Assembly: GCA_030765045.1 (NCBI GenBank)
Contig: CM060964.1
Location: forward strand, 139,643,368-139,707,367
Direction of reading: 5' to 3'
DNA: 64,000 nucleotides
Source of the DNA: Tenodera sinensis
Lineage: Eukaryota > Arthropoda > Insecta > Mantodea > Mantidae
Shown here: positions 11,089 through 21,309 of the stretch, one piece after another
Numbering within the stretch: the first letter of the stretch is position 1
Layout of the letters: the number at the start of each line of letters is the position of its first letter
Program-made: the position numbers and the translations under genes
Notes under the pieces: model-generated
Databases searched by the model: none
Told to the model about the DNA's origin: nothing
Seen by the model: the letters and a program-made list of their open reading frames with translations, nothing else

Positions 11089-11870
11089 AGGCGGCTTGTG
11101 GATGGTTCTGATGTTGTGTTTAGCGTTAATTCTACTGATTCTGCCGGAAAGATTGCCAGTGTATGGGATGCAGGCAGTGGCGGTCGGCTGGTCTGGTGTT
11201 AGTTGAGTTTGTGGTTTTCCTCTCTTGGCCTTGGAGATAGAGGATTCAATATCCTCTACAGAGTAGCCGTTTTGGCGGAATGTGTGCCTCAGGTGCTGCA
11301 GCTCTTGTTTTAGGTGTTTTAACTTACGTTTCTGAACCTTTTGGTTTTCACTGCTTTCGTCCGTTTAAGTATTTGTCAAAATTCTCATTTTGTGTTTTGG
11401 AATTTGTCTTCCAGTTCTATTCCAAACTCTTCCCATGACTTCTTTTTTGCTTCCTTTATTGTTATTTTGACTTCATTCCTTTTTTCAGTATACTTTTCCC
11501 AGTTTTGTTCTGTTTCATTTGCCATATATTCCTTACAGGCTCCTTTCTTCTCCTGAACTTTTATTTTTATTGTATCATTCTACCACATCTTGTGCACTTA
11601 CAATTTTCCTTAATCTTAGCAGTCCCAGAAATTTCCTCAGCTGAGTTTATCATGGCTCCCTTAAGTGTTCTCCATTTTTCGTTCATGTTCATTTCTCCAT
11701 TTTCGTTTTGTACCTGTTCCAATTTTGTTTTTATCTTCTCTTCGTAGACCTTTCTCTTCTCTTTATCCTCTAGATTTCCTATTTTTATCCTTGGGTATTC
11801 TTTTCCTTCTGGTTTCCTTGGTTTCCTAAGTCTTGTATCACATACTAATAGTTCATGTTCTATTGCCATT

Positions 11871-12604
11871 CCTGCACTCCTGAATACTGTTAATATCAGT
11901 TGTAGTATATTTTGTGTTTTTTTGTTTCTGTTCTCACATTTCTACGTTGGAACTCAAATTGATTGTGAGTTTGAATCTTGTTTAGGGTGAGTTACCCAGA
12001 TAAGGTTTCTTTCCAAGGTTTTCCCCTATCTTGAGAAGACAAACATTCACTCATTTTCAAATCAGATGTTGGACTGCTGTTTATCACTTATTTGATATGA
12101 ACGTGTGAACCTTGTTTGTCATTTAAAACATCACGTCTTGTGTGAGTTCAGTGGAATAACTGACATCACTGGTCATATCAACAACTGCGAGTAACATGAG
12201 AATTACTTACCTTGGGACTATGAAACTGCCGGCATTTGCTATCTATTTTTGATGACAAAATAAACTGACGGGGCAAATGAGAATTTCATTTTTGTGTTCC
12301 GTTCCCCTTTAAGCCTAATTCCCACATTTTGTGTGTCCTATTACATATTAATACTTACATTTTTTTCATTTAAATGTATTAAGCATATTTCCAAAGCATG
12401 TATAGGTTGGTTTCTATTGTTTATGCCATTAGAAATATACAATCACTGTTTCAGTAGTTGTTTATTTAGATATTTAAGTCCAATACAGCACGGGTTAATA
12501 GCAATTAATTTTAATGAAATTTGGCATATTGTCAAAACATGTCATAAGTAAAAAATTATGAGGGTGTGCACTCAAAACACTTGACATTTTTATGTAACCC
12601 CCCC

Positions 12605-12607
<3 letters not shown>
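11871..12607. other. AT-rich non-coding stretch with possible SINE tail remnant
   Basis: No gene seen. Around 11950-12070 the sequence resembles the 3' half of an old SINE (cagataaggtttctttccaa), but no A or B box can be defended. Confidence 0.35.
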
Positions 12608-12608
<1 letters not shown>

Positions 12609-12635
<27 letters not shown>

Positions 12636-12652
12636 ATTTATTTATTTATTTA
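12609..12652. repeat. poly(T)/(ATTT)n tract, the A-rich tail of LINE D
   Basis: A long T run followed by ATTT repeats on the plus strand, i.e. poly(A)/(AAAT)n on the strand of LINE D. Confidence 0.9.
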
Positions 12653-12761
12653 CTAAGCTATATACATGTGAATATGACCGGTGTTCAGCCCTGGCTCATT
12701 GCCAGTCATATTCTTATTCTACAATAATTCCTTAATTCTAACTTATTCTATCACTTATATC

Positions 12762-13805
12762 TTATTGTTCAACTCTATTTACTGTCCAGATCCATTTATT
12801 TTTCACCTTATGTAAAAATCTTCCTACCCTCTTACTGTCTTTATGAAGCATTTCAACTATAGATCTATTTCTATTCATATTCGACCATTTCTTATTAATA
12901 TATTCTTTTCTCCAACCTTCAGTCCCAATACATTTAAATATTATATGTTCTATGTCTTCATTTCCACCACATATAGGACATTGGTTTTGAGGAATGCCCT
13001 TCCTTAGACCCTTTAATCTCCATACTCCTGCTTTCATCCATGCAATGCCTTCTCGCTCCTCTTTATCTGTCACGTCTATATACTTCTGCCTACCCCAAGA
13101 GTTTTTCATTTGTACATAAAAAATTACGGATCTCTTTTCAGCTATCTCACTAAATATGTTTTGTATTTCTATATCGTCAAATCTTTTTCTTGCCAGTTTC
13201 CAAAAATTGTGTATATTATTTTCTCTATTCCTCCATACTTCCCCTAAACCACTACTTTCCAAGTTATTTCTGAGACAGTCTGCCCAACCCTTATTCTTTA
13301 GGCTTTTTTCTTGATATAGTAGGCACTGTTTCAACAGGTTCCTTTCTTCCAAATTCAATATTCTAAACCAGTATTTCAGTGCCCTCTCCATAATCTTCCC
13401 CTTACTTGTTACCCTTCCCAGTTCTATTTGTGCTACCTGCCTAACAGTTGCATTTGGTAATCCAAGCAATTCTTTGCAGAAAGTTCTATGCACCTCATCT
13501 ATGACTTCCCAACCTCCTCCTAATCCCCATACTTCTGTCCCATATAACATCTTTGCTTCAACTACCATATTGTATACATTTTCTAACCATTTAACATTTA
13601 TATTAGGTACTTTGTATTTGCAGTTTCTGGTTGCTGATAAAGCCCCTTTTCCTTTTGCTAATGCAAATTTCTTTTGTTTTTCCCAATTACCACTACTATC
13701 TAACTTCACTCCTAGATACACGCATTCTCTCACTACCCTATACTCTTTTTTATTACCCCCCCATATAAGGACCACCCTAATATATATAGGTACCATACAA
13801 GGCAC
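12762..13805 (-). pseudogene. Non-LTR reverse transcriptase, C-terminal third
   Basis: 347 codons without a stop. After the thumb motif (CVYLGVKLDSSGNWEKQKKF) comes a long helical region (MLYGTEVWGLGGGWE, FCKELLGLPNATVR) and a zinc-binding C-terminus (CPICGGNEDIEHIIFKC, CX2CX8HX4C). This is the layout downstream of the RT palm in several LINE clades that lack RNase H; clade not assigned. The palm and endonuclease are missing, and the apparent start codon is only the first Met after the truncation point. The preserved frame suggests a fairly recent insertion. Confidence 0.75.
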
Positions 13806-13849
13806 ACATGTGATTTATTTTTGGAAATCAAAGGTTAAACAATAACCAT

Positions 13850-14369
13850 TGAGAGGGAGGGTTTCTTTGTATAACAGCTTCTTTTGCAAATAGTACCTGT
13901 ATATAGCAAATAAATTTCAGAACTAATGAGCTTTTTGTAATTGTTAATTTGGGATCACTGCTGCTTGCTGTCCTAAGCACACTTTATTGTAATACATTTT
14001 ACGTAATCCTTGTTTACACAGTGCAACAGATTTGAACTTTCTGTTTGCTGCAAGATGTAAGTAGATTTTCTTTATCAATTAACATATGCTCATTACAAAA
14101 ATTAAATCAGAAAAGTTCCAACATGTACCAATTTTTGTGGAAAAGATATGTTACATAAACTACTGCAGTGCAGTGCAGTTCTTAAAGAAACAAACTGGAA
14201 ACTTTAAAGATAGTCAGAAATGACTGTTACAGTAGATGAGGAGCCTATTACTGAATAAAATGCAGATCATATAACAAAATTATTTTCTGTATTGCAAACT
14301 CCCCTTCCACCCTAAAAGTGATAATGCTGAATAAAGCATACAATGTATTCACAATTTAGAAACTTTTCC
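13850..14369. other. Non-coding, nothing assigned
   Basis: AT-rich, no open frame of interest and no repeat structure recognised. Confidence 0.4.
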
Positions 14370-16410
14370 CAGAAACTTTCTCTTTGTGGACGTATGGTGA
14401 AATTTTTGTAGGAGCGTCCAGCAGTAATGTGCCAGGAGGTTTGGTGACCATCTTCCCTTATATCATCGTTCCATAACAGCTATATCTTGATGAAATCTCT
14501 CACCTCGTTCATGATTCACATCTCCAAGATTAGGTCGGAAAAAAATTTAAATGGGAATGAAGAAAATGTAATTTCAAGGAAATGTTGCACCCATAGTGTG
14601 TAACAATGTAGCATGTGTTCTGTCAATTCCCTGTGATTCTCAGACCTAACATTTTCGAAGAAACTGTTGCATAGATGATTGAGAGGTAGAATCGGAACTG
14701 AAAAATTCAATGCCACATTCAATGTTTGAGCTGTGGCATTGAATTTTTCAGTTCCCATTCTTCCTCTCAAACACTGCCCACACACGATTTGTGTGTTTAA
14801 AAACATCAACAGTAAGTTTGTTGGCATAAATAAATAATAATTACCATCTAAAGGTTATTTAATCCTGGGACATAAAGTACAAGGTAAGTCACCATTGGGG
14901 TAATTGTCTCTGATATGAGACTGCCTTTGTGGTTTACCGGGAGAAATACGAATCTGTTGGAGAATTCAATGTCATTCTGGGAGGTTGTCACAGTAGCTTG
15001 GTGGTTAGAGCACCTGTCCAGTAAGCAGAGGGTCTGTGGTTCAATCCTGGCTGTGGCATTGAATTTTTCAGTTCCAATTCTACCTCTCAAACATTGCCCA
15101 CACACGGGTTGTGTCCTTAAAAACACCATAGTAAGTTTGTTGTAATAAATAAATAATAATGTTGCATACATGTTTAATGCAAACAAAGCTGGTTTTTCAG
15201 TATTTGTTAATAACATTTCAAAGGTAGTCTCTTTCATCAACTCACGAAGCTGAGGTGCAATGTAAACACCTTCTTTAATTTTTGCATTACTAATAGCAGA
15301 AAATTTAGATATTAAATATTGAAAACTCTGACCATCTTTGGCCATTGCTTTCACAAAGTTCTTTATAAAAACCAATTTCAGATGCAGCATGGTAACAGCA
15401 CTTAGCAAGGGGTTCATGTGACATATTTCTTTTGCCAGGAATAATATTTCCTTGCCCTACTGTCCCAGTGATGCAAAAACAACAATATTTTTTATAACCA
15501 GTTAGCATTCCTAGAAGTAGTCCCAGAACTCGGAGATTGCTCCAGATTTTTCATTTGTGTTTCGAATAGCCAGTATATTTCAGAAGCAGTCTCATGTTAT
15601 TGTAGGTTTCCTTTAACTGAACTGAATGGTCCACTGGTATGATAGGTTTCTTGCTTCCGTTATGTAAGAGGACAGCTTTGAGATCGCTTTTTAGGAATCT
15701 AGTAATAGGCACCATTCTTCTGGATTATGAACCATCCCAAATTCTTTAAGCAACCCATCTATGTCATTACACTATACCAAGGCCTCTGTCATAGAGAAAT
15801 AAGTGGACAGACCAAGCTGTCATTTATGGAATGGCATACTGACAGTTGTAGCAAGCTTTTTTCTTGAAGACGAGACCCAAGTAACTCTGCTTGTCTTATC
15901 ACTATCATTGTCTGCATCATCTTCCAGTGTCCATACCACCAGTGGTTTTGGAACCGGGAGAGAATCAGAATGCAGAACTGGCTGCATTGTAGTTTCCAAA
16001 TTTGAATAAGAAACGGTGTGCTTTGATTTACTTGAGATTCCTGTTACTTTTGTGTAACAGTCTGTAATGTGATCTATAGGTTCCCTCCACACCTGTGGCA
16101 CAGCAAATGGCATAGATGAGCGAGTTCTATGTAACCAGCCTCTTAAATAGCAGGAGCGATGTGAGCAACAGTTCTGTGGTGCCCAACACTTACCCTCATC
16201 TACCTTTGACTCAAAATAGAACTTGTACGCCTTTTTGATAAACAGAGAAATAGTATCCTTTTGGGACTTTGTAGTAAACTCACCACACACGTAGCAGAAA
16301 AGGTTTCCTAGAGACCCCTGACCAGAATAACCACATGCACATGTATTAACAATGTTGTTCACATTAGGATGTTCACATACACTGCAGAAATAGGCACTGA
16401 ATGATCTCAC
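14370..16410 (-). pseudogene. Decayed member of an arthropod multicopy zinc-finger gene family
   Basis: I recognise the architecture from a protein family present in many copies in arthropod assemblies but without an established function. The N-terminal block (16410-15820) has LGNLFCYVCGEFTTKSQ, CWAPQNCC and VWREPIDHITDCY, with paired cysteines that look zinc-binding, followed by an acidic linker. A middle block (about 15780-15500, several stops) has FGMVHNPEEW and YKKYCCF. A later block (15420-15170) has LKLVFIKNFVKAMAKDGQSF and AKIKEGVYIAPQLRELM. The C-terminal block (14660-14370) has SENHRELTEHML and a degraded 'RFHQDI' region. Multiple frameshifts and stops, plus a 486-bp SINE insertion at 14674-15159, show it is dead. 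Its spread across arthropods suggests transposon association, which is inference. Confidence 0.55.
14674..15159 (+). mobile_element. Compound SINE insertion with inverted 3'-end fragment
   Basis: 486 bp flanked by the direct repeat tgttgcata (14665-14673 and 15160-15168). The right part (about 14880-15159) is a tRNA-derived SINE: A box around tagcttggtggttagagc, B box ggttcaatcc, ending in a (TAAA)/(TAA) tail. The left part holds a second 3' half and, before it, an inverted copy, so 14681-14768 can fold into a long hairpin. It splits the decayed multicopy gene. Confidence 0.75.
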
Positions 16411-16754
16411 TTAGCTACTGACTGATAGAAATTGGTTTCTTAGATTTTGTTGTTTGAGCTCACCATATATTTACAGTAGGAATATATACAAGCCTACTTT
16501 CAACTGCAACTCCACTCTGCACCAACCTTCTATACCCCCATCTTTATGCAGTGGTGATAAAATAAACATAATGTGATAAGTGCTGCAATAGTAAAAATCA
16601 TGCAGTCCTGTGCAGATAGAATTCGTCTCCAGAGAATTGTTTAGGTGACAGCAAAAAACAATTGTTTAATTAGTGCACTGAGCTGCAGAGGATTCACATA
16701 TTTTTGTTCTGCAGCATATTTCGTTGTCACTCTGTGTTATCTGTGTAGCTAATC

Positions 16755-17845
16755 CCTCTGTCTACCCCTACCTACGTACCTACCTACCCACCCACCCACT
16801 CACCTATCTACCTACCCCATAACTACCTACCCACCCATCTACCTACCAGCCCACTTACCTATCTACCTACCCCATAACTACCTACTAACCCACTCACCTA
16901 TCTACTTACCCCACAACTACCTATCCACCCATCTACCTACCCACCAACCTATCCACCTACCCACCAACCTACCCACCCATCTACCTACCCACCAACCTAT
17001 CCACCTACCCACCAACCTACCCACAAACCTATCTGCCTACCTACCCACAAACCTATCTACCTACCTACCTATCCAGACACCCACCAACATACACATGTAC
17101 GTACCCACCTACCTACCCACTTACCTACCTACCTACCTACCCACCCACCCACCCACCCATCTACTTACCCACATACCTACGCATCCACCCATCTACCTAC
17201 CCATATACCCACCCACCCACCCACCCACATACCTACCTACCCACCTACCCTACCCTTCTACCTACCCACATACCCACCTACCCATCCACCTACCTGCCCA
17301 CTTACCTACCCACCCATCTACCAACCCACCTACCTACCCACCCACATACCTACCCACCCATCTACCTACGCACATACCTACCCACCCACCCACCCACCCA
17401 CCCATCTACCTACCTACTTACATACCTACCTGCCCACATACCTACCTGCCCACTTACCTACCCACCCATCTACCAATCCACCTACCTACCCACCCATCTA
17501 CCTACCCACATACTTATCTACCCACATACCTATCTACCCACCCACCTACCTACCCATCTACCTATCCACCCACCCACCCACCTACCCACCCACATACCTA
17601 CCTACCCACCCACCCACCTACCTACCCACATACCTACCTACCCACCCACCTACCTACCCACATACCTACCTACCTACCCACCCACCTACCTAACCACCCA
17701 CCTACCTACCCACATACCTACCTACCCACCCACCTACCCACCCACATACTTACCTACCTACCCACATACCTACCTACCTACCCACCCACCCACCCACCCA
17801 CCTATCTACCCACATACCTACCTACTCATACCTACCCACCTGAAA
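16755..17845. repeat. Tetranucleotide array of CCTA/CCCA/TCTA units
   Basis: About 1.1 kb made almost entirely of YCTA and CCCA tetramers in irregular order, with strong C versus G strand bias. The long open frames across it (Thr-His-Pro-Tyr-Leu repeats) are a by-product of the repeat. It is not the insect telomere repeat, which has five-base CCTAA units. Confidence 0.95.
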
Positions 17846-17879
17846 ATATTTACATTATATTTGTGCAGCCATAGACTAA

Positions 17880-18587
17880 AGAAGAGGTATATTGAATATA
17901 CGGCAAAGCTTCGTTTATAGGTTTTCCAAGGGACCAAAGAAAAAAACATATAAGTGTGAAAAGTACATAAATGAAAGCAAATAAAAATTGGGAAATTTAT
18001 ACAGCATGCGGTTTACATTTAATAAGTGAGCAAAAAGAAGTAATAGGATTGTTTAACTATAGTTGGCAATATAAAACAATACAAACACAAGAGAAATGCA
18101 CCAATAAAAATAAATACAAAGAAAGTTAAGTTGCTTTAGGAAGTAGTCCGTTATCTTGGCGTGAACGGACCCATTTGGCCATTATTTCCTCAGAAATGTT
18201 ATGGCGTGCCACAAAATGTTCTTATTTTCCACCCTGAATGTGGGTCTACTTATTTGTAGAAACACCTAACACACGTGCACTTTTTTCAATTTCCACTGCC
18301 TTAGCAACAATTATATCTAAGGTAGGCGGAAACGTCCCTAATTTCTTAGCAATTTCTCTGCGTTTTATGCTGCCACTTTCCTTCACTACATTCAAAATGC
18401 ATAATTTTTCAGAAATCATAATGCACTACCTTTTCTTTTCACCCACATTCACTAACAAGATTAATCACAACTTAAGCACTGGGCACAAATGACTGAAACA
18501 AATATGGTTTGCTATTTCACAACTTTGCTCGAAAATAGCGTCAAGGTCACTGTCACTTCCGCACTAAGGGATGTTTTCAGAGAAATG
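17880..18587 (-). mobile_element. pogo/Tigger-like DNA transposon fragment
   Basis: The left end (about 17895-17960, cggcaaagcttcgtttatag...ccaagggacc...) looks like a Tigger-type terminus. A minus-strand frame at about 18430-18150 reads MISEKLCILNVVKESGS, KRREIAKKLGTFPPTLD, then EIMAKWVRSRQDNGLLP, matching the order of a CENP-B-like helix-turn-helix followed by the second DNA-binding domain of pogo transposases. At least two stops interrupt it. The right side ends at the TA where the Tc1/IS630-like element begins; whether the rest lies beyond 20404 is unclear. Confidence 0.5.
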
Positions 18588-18973
18588 TACTATCTGACAA
18601 ACCCATGAGGCCAATCAAAAAGAATGTGAAACTGCCAAGTTGTTTACGTGAGCTTATCGCACATACACAGTGAGACAGTATATGTACAGGCATGAGAGAC
18701 CATTCTTTTGTGTTGCATTACTGACTGTGCATCAAGATCAACTCACGAGTATGTCACTATTCTATAGCGCATCTCATGCTAGGAGACAGTACACGTTAAA
18801 TGGAGTGCAGTGTTGCAACATGTACTAGTTGCGAATCTTTCTCCACATGTGACCCTGAGGTGGCCGGAGTCCTGTACTTAGTCCTTCAATTGCTGCTTGA
18901 CAGGCACATTTAAGTTTGGTAACCCTCCACGCCTTTGTCACTGTATGACCTAAATTTACACATGACCCATCTG

Positions 18974-19015
18974 GCTGTCGACGGGCCCTTAAACCCTAAT
19001 CACTCACTCACTCAC
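18974..19015 (+). mobile_element. 42-bp retroposed tail insertion with 11-bp target duplication
   Basis: The direct repeat tgacccatctg (18963-18973 and 19016-19026) flanks only 42 bp: a core gtcgacgggcccttaaac followed by about four copies of TCAC. The disrupted transposase reads across once the insert and one repeat are ignored, confirming the direction of events. The same core is in inserts at 30061-30109 and about 44936-45067. Confidence 0.85.
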
Positions 19016-19170
19016 TGACCCATCTGTATAAACAATTGATTTCACCTGGTCCCTAAACCTTTTTGTCTTTTAGATATTTATGTCGCCATCTGATAATATT
19101 GTCTCTTTCTATTAATATGCACTTGTTACCCCTTCTTTCATATTCGAACCCCAAATCATGTAAGAACTGA

Positions 19171-19548
19171 CTAAGAGTGGCCCTTGAGAACATTTGGTAG
19201 GGTCTCATCACTGTTGACCCATGAGAAAATTATATTCAACAAGGGTGGAATATTTGCAAACAGTAAAGAATGAACAATTTGTCGCACTCCACTTTGCACT
19301 ATTCCATCATATTGCATTAACCTTTTTGCTTTCTTTTCCGATGATGTTCTTAGATTAAAAGGGAACATTAGTTCCCTTTTAATCCTATACACTACTACTT
19401 CTGAAAACCAGATAGACTTAGCTGTTTCTTTTACTGCCTTACTAACAGTCATTTTACTTGAAAAATAATCTAACACATTCATAATTATTTGGTGTTCCTT
19501 ACATCTTAATTTACCAATATATCGTCTCTTCCTAGCTTCCTCCTCCAT
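19171..19548 (-). pseudogene. Tc1/IS630-like transposase, N-terminal part, copy A
   Basis: A 125-codon open stretch starting MEEEARKRRYIGKLRCKEHQ. Residues 20-60 (IIMNVLDYFSSKMTVSKAVKETAKS) look like a helix-turn-helix, followed by RIKRE. The plus-strand copy at 57429 starts with nearly the same residues. Family role: binds the inverted ends before excision. The rest of the protein continues at lower coordinates in other frames and is further split by a 42-bp retroposed insert at 18974-19015. Not functional. Confidence 0.65.
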
Positions 19549-20404
19549 AACTACAAATATGTATGGAAAACATTAAATAAATAACGCAATAACAGCTTAC
19601 AGATTCCACACAGTTACATGCACGACTTCTTTTGAACTAATATTAGTGCTGCTCCTTATACTATCTTCTGTGTCAGGTCTGGCATGAGAATACGCTGAAT
19701 AGATGAATACCTTTTGTTTGCCTTACACGGTGAAAGAAAGAGGTCATAGCCTTTTGGTTTATTTTAAAAACTTTCTCCAACCCTCCTCAACATTTGTTCT
19801 CACTTGGTCCCCGATGTAAACTCAATAACAAAAACGTTTCACACTGCGTAACTTTTGCAGTACACAGATATAAAATTTTCCGAAAACATTTAATTTAAAA
19901 AATTGTAACACTTAACTGAATAAACATAGAGAATTCAAAGTAGGCAGGTAGTAGTACTTTAGTTTACTCTAGCTAAGAAAAAAATATAGACATATTCTAG
20001 CAGTTAGTTTATTAGTTAGGGCGTGATGCGCATAGAAAGCACAAATATCGGACTTCTATCGAAAAAAATGTTTTCTGAAGAAATATGGGCCTATAGAAAT
20101 GTATAATGACTCTAAAAAGGATATACCCTGATAGATAAAAAAACATTCTGTAGGATAATGTGTTCAAACCTGAAATTTATAACAACTCAATATTTACACC
20201 ATGCTATTAGGAACTTGGCAACAGCGCGAGGGTAGAATAGGACGAGGCTAATGGCAACTTGTATGCGCTAGATAGAGACAGATATATCCCATTTAACTCC
20301 ATACCGTCATCTAAGAGTGAGACAAGGTATAGTAAGCAAATAACAAGAGATCGGAGCACTCTGACAACCAAGAACAATACTCCTGGATGTTTTGCCAGAT
20401 AGTA

Positions 20405-20890
20405 CAGTAAGAGTATAAGTTTTGGATTTCAATATTTCTTGAGATTTTAAAGAAGGAAATGTCACAAATGTATAAACAGTGCATTTTGCTCTCGGCAATG
20501 TAAGCAATGATTGTATAAGCGTAAAAAACAAGAATGAAATAATTTGCTATAATATGCTATAGGATTTTGCCAGGACCGCTGAAAAAATGTGTAAAAAGTG
20601 TAAAAAACGTATAATTGTGAAACATATAAAAGCAGTTTTACTGAATGTTGCATAAATTTGTTCAAACTTATAGGAATAGAAGAATTTAGTTTAGTCCGCT
20701 GGAGATTTATGATATGACAGTTTATGAAGTTGTGTTCCAGATCATTTTCGCAATTGTTGCATGCATGTAGTTGATTATGTAGGCATAAAAATAGCTCAAC
20801 TCTACAAAGTTTTAAAAATTTTGAGGAACTGGCCTGAAAGTACCTGATTTATGTTAACTTGTCCACGCTGATTTCAAATCTGTCATCTGT
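20405..20890. other. Non-coding, possible pogo-like terminus
   Basis: A stretch at about 20455-20650 (gccaggaccgctgaaaaaat, gtataagcg) resembles Tigger/pogo terminal sequence but has no clear partner end. Otherwise unassigned. Confidence 0.3.
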
Positions 20891-20896
20891 TTTTTT

Positions 20897-21296
20897 TCTT
20901 TCCTTCTTCTTCTTCTTCTTCTTCTTCTTCTTCTTCTTCTTCTTCTTCTTCTTCTTCTTCTTCTTCTTCTTCTTCTTCTTCTTCTTCTTCTTCTTCTTCT
21001 TCTTCTTCTTCTTCTTCCTCTTCCTCTTCTCTTCCTCTTCCTCTTCCTCTTCCTCTTCCTCTTCCTCTTCCTCTTCCTCTTCCTCTTCCTCTTCCTCTTC
21101 CTCTTCCTCTTCCTCTTCCTGTTCCTGTTCTGTTCGTGTTCTTGTTCTTGTTCTTGTTCTTGTTCTTGTTCTTGTTCTTGTTCTTGTTCTTGTTCTTGTT
21201 CTTGTTCTTGTTCTTCTTCTTCTTCTTCTTCTTCTTCTTCTTCTTCTTCTTCTTCTTCTTCTTCTTCTTCTTCTTCTTCTTCTTCTTCTTCTTCCA
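20897..21296. repeat. Long compound (TTC)n, (TTCCTC)n, (TTGTTC)n microsatellite
   Basis: About 400 bp of pure pyrimidine-rich triplets on the plus strand in blocks: TTC repeats (to about 21015), TTCCTC hexamers (to about 21120), TTGTTC hexamers (about 21135-21210), then TTC again (to about 21293), ending in CAC repeats. The minus strand is (GAA)n/(GAGGAA)n. Open frames over it (poly-Lys, poly-Glu, poly-Phe, poly-Leu) are artefacts. Confidence 0.97.
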
Positions 21297-21309
21297 CCAC
21301 CACCACCAC

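Larger units (their letters stand above)
10518..11360 (-). mobile_element. Penelope-like element, 3' part with GIY-YIG endonuclease
   Basis: An 843-bp minus-strand segment is open from the end of the RT/linker (RKLKHLKQELQHLRH near 11330) through a GIY-YIG nuclease and a C-terminal tail, ending at 10663. The 3' non-coding end (10518-10662) carries CTGAAGA-stem-GAAAC, like the hammerhead motifs known from Penelope-like elements. The 5' part and the RT core are absent. It sits inside LINE B; the junction near 10517 is sharp (LINE reading S-I-Q-D-H-I-F resumes there), but I could not find a target duplication. Confidence 0.8.
6664..11870 (-). mobile_element. Degenerate LINE B (minus strand), split by two later retroelements
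   Basis: Three collinear minus-strand blocks belong to one old non-LTR element. 11870-11341 is the region after the endonuclease (charged, KKSWEEFGIELED). 10517-9656 is reverse transcriptase (QDHIFVMRHI, TDFVDLKAAFDTV, YEYLGAILTKDGR, YASESWRI, MRYLRRVVGFTRIDQVRN). 6981-6664 is the C-terminal tail (RRRSVGRSRLEWTKYM in the minus frames). The second and third blocks join in frame across a 10-bp target duplication (LRES continues as LKQES). Between the first two blocks sits a Penelope-like end, and roughly the N-terminal half of RT is missing. Clade not assigned; the protein is of the endonuclease-reverse transcriptase type common in arthropod assemblies. Confidence 0.75.
12608..13845 (-). mobile_element. 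LINE D: 5'-truncated non-LTR retrotransposon with A-rich tail
   Basis: A minus-strand C-terminal RT reading frame (13805-12762) is followed by a 3' UTR and, on the minus strand, an (AAAT)n plus poly(A) tail at about 12652-12609. Body plus A-rich tail indicates a retrotransposed copy cut off at its 5' end near 13845. I did not find a clear target duplication. Confidence 0.7.
18590..20402 (-). mobile_element. Tc1/IS630-like DNA transposon, copy A
   Basis: A 1.8-kb element flanked by TA (18588-18589 and 20403-20404) with short inverted ends (ctatctgacaaac on the left, ctatctggcaaaac on the right after reverse complement). The minus strand encodes a degraded transposase: an N-terminal DNA-binding segment at 19548-19171 and a catalytic part at about 19170-18790 containing the reverse complement of an 'IVYTDESFVN'-type block. 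The family has two other copies here, at 44846-45276 and 56688-58465. Confidence 0.75.

Noticed and set aside
14985..15060. tRNA gene candidates at A/B-box-containing segments (also near 31430-31475, 40340-40390 and 49540-49590)
   Set aside because: Boxes are present but the rest does not fold as a tRNA, and they sit in repeated bodies with tails; they are SINEs.
17095..17874. 259-codon Thr/His/Pro/Tyr/Leu frame
   Set aside because: Direct translation of the tetranucleotide array; no stop simply because the repeat lacks one in that frame.
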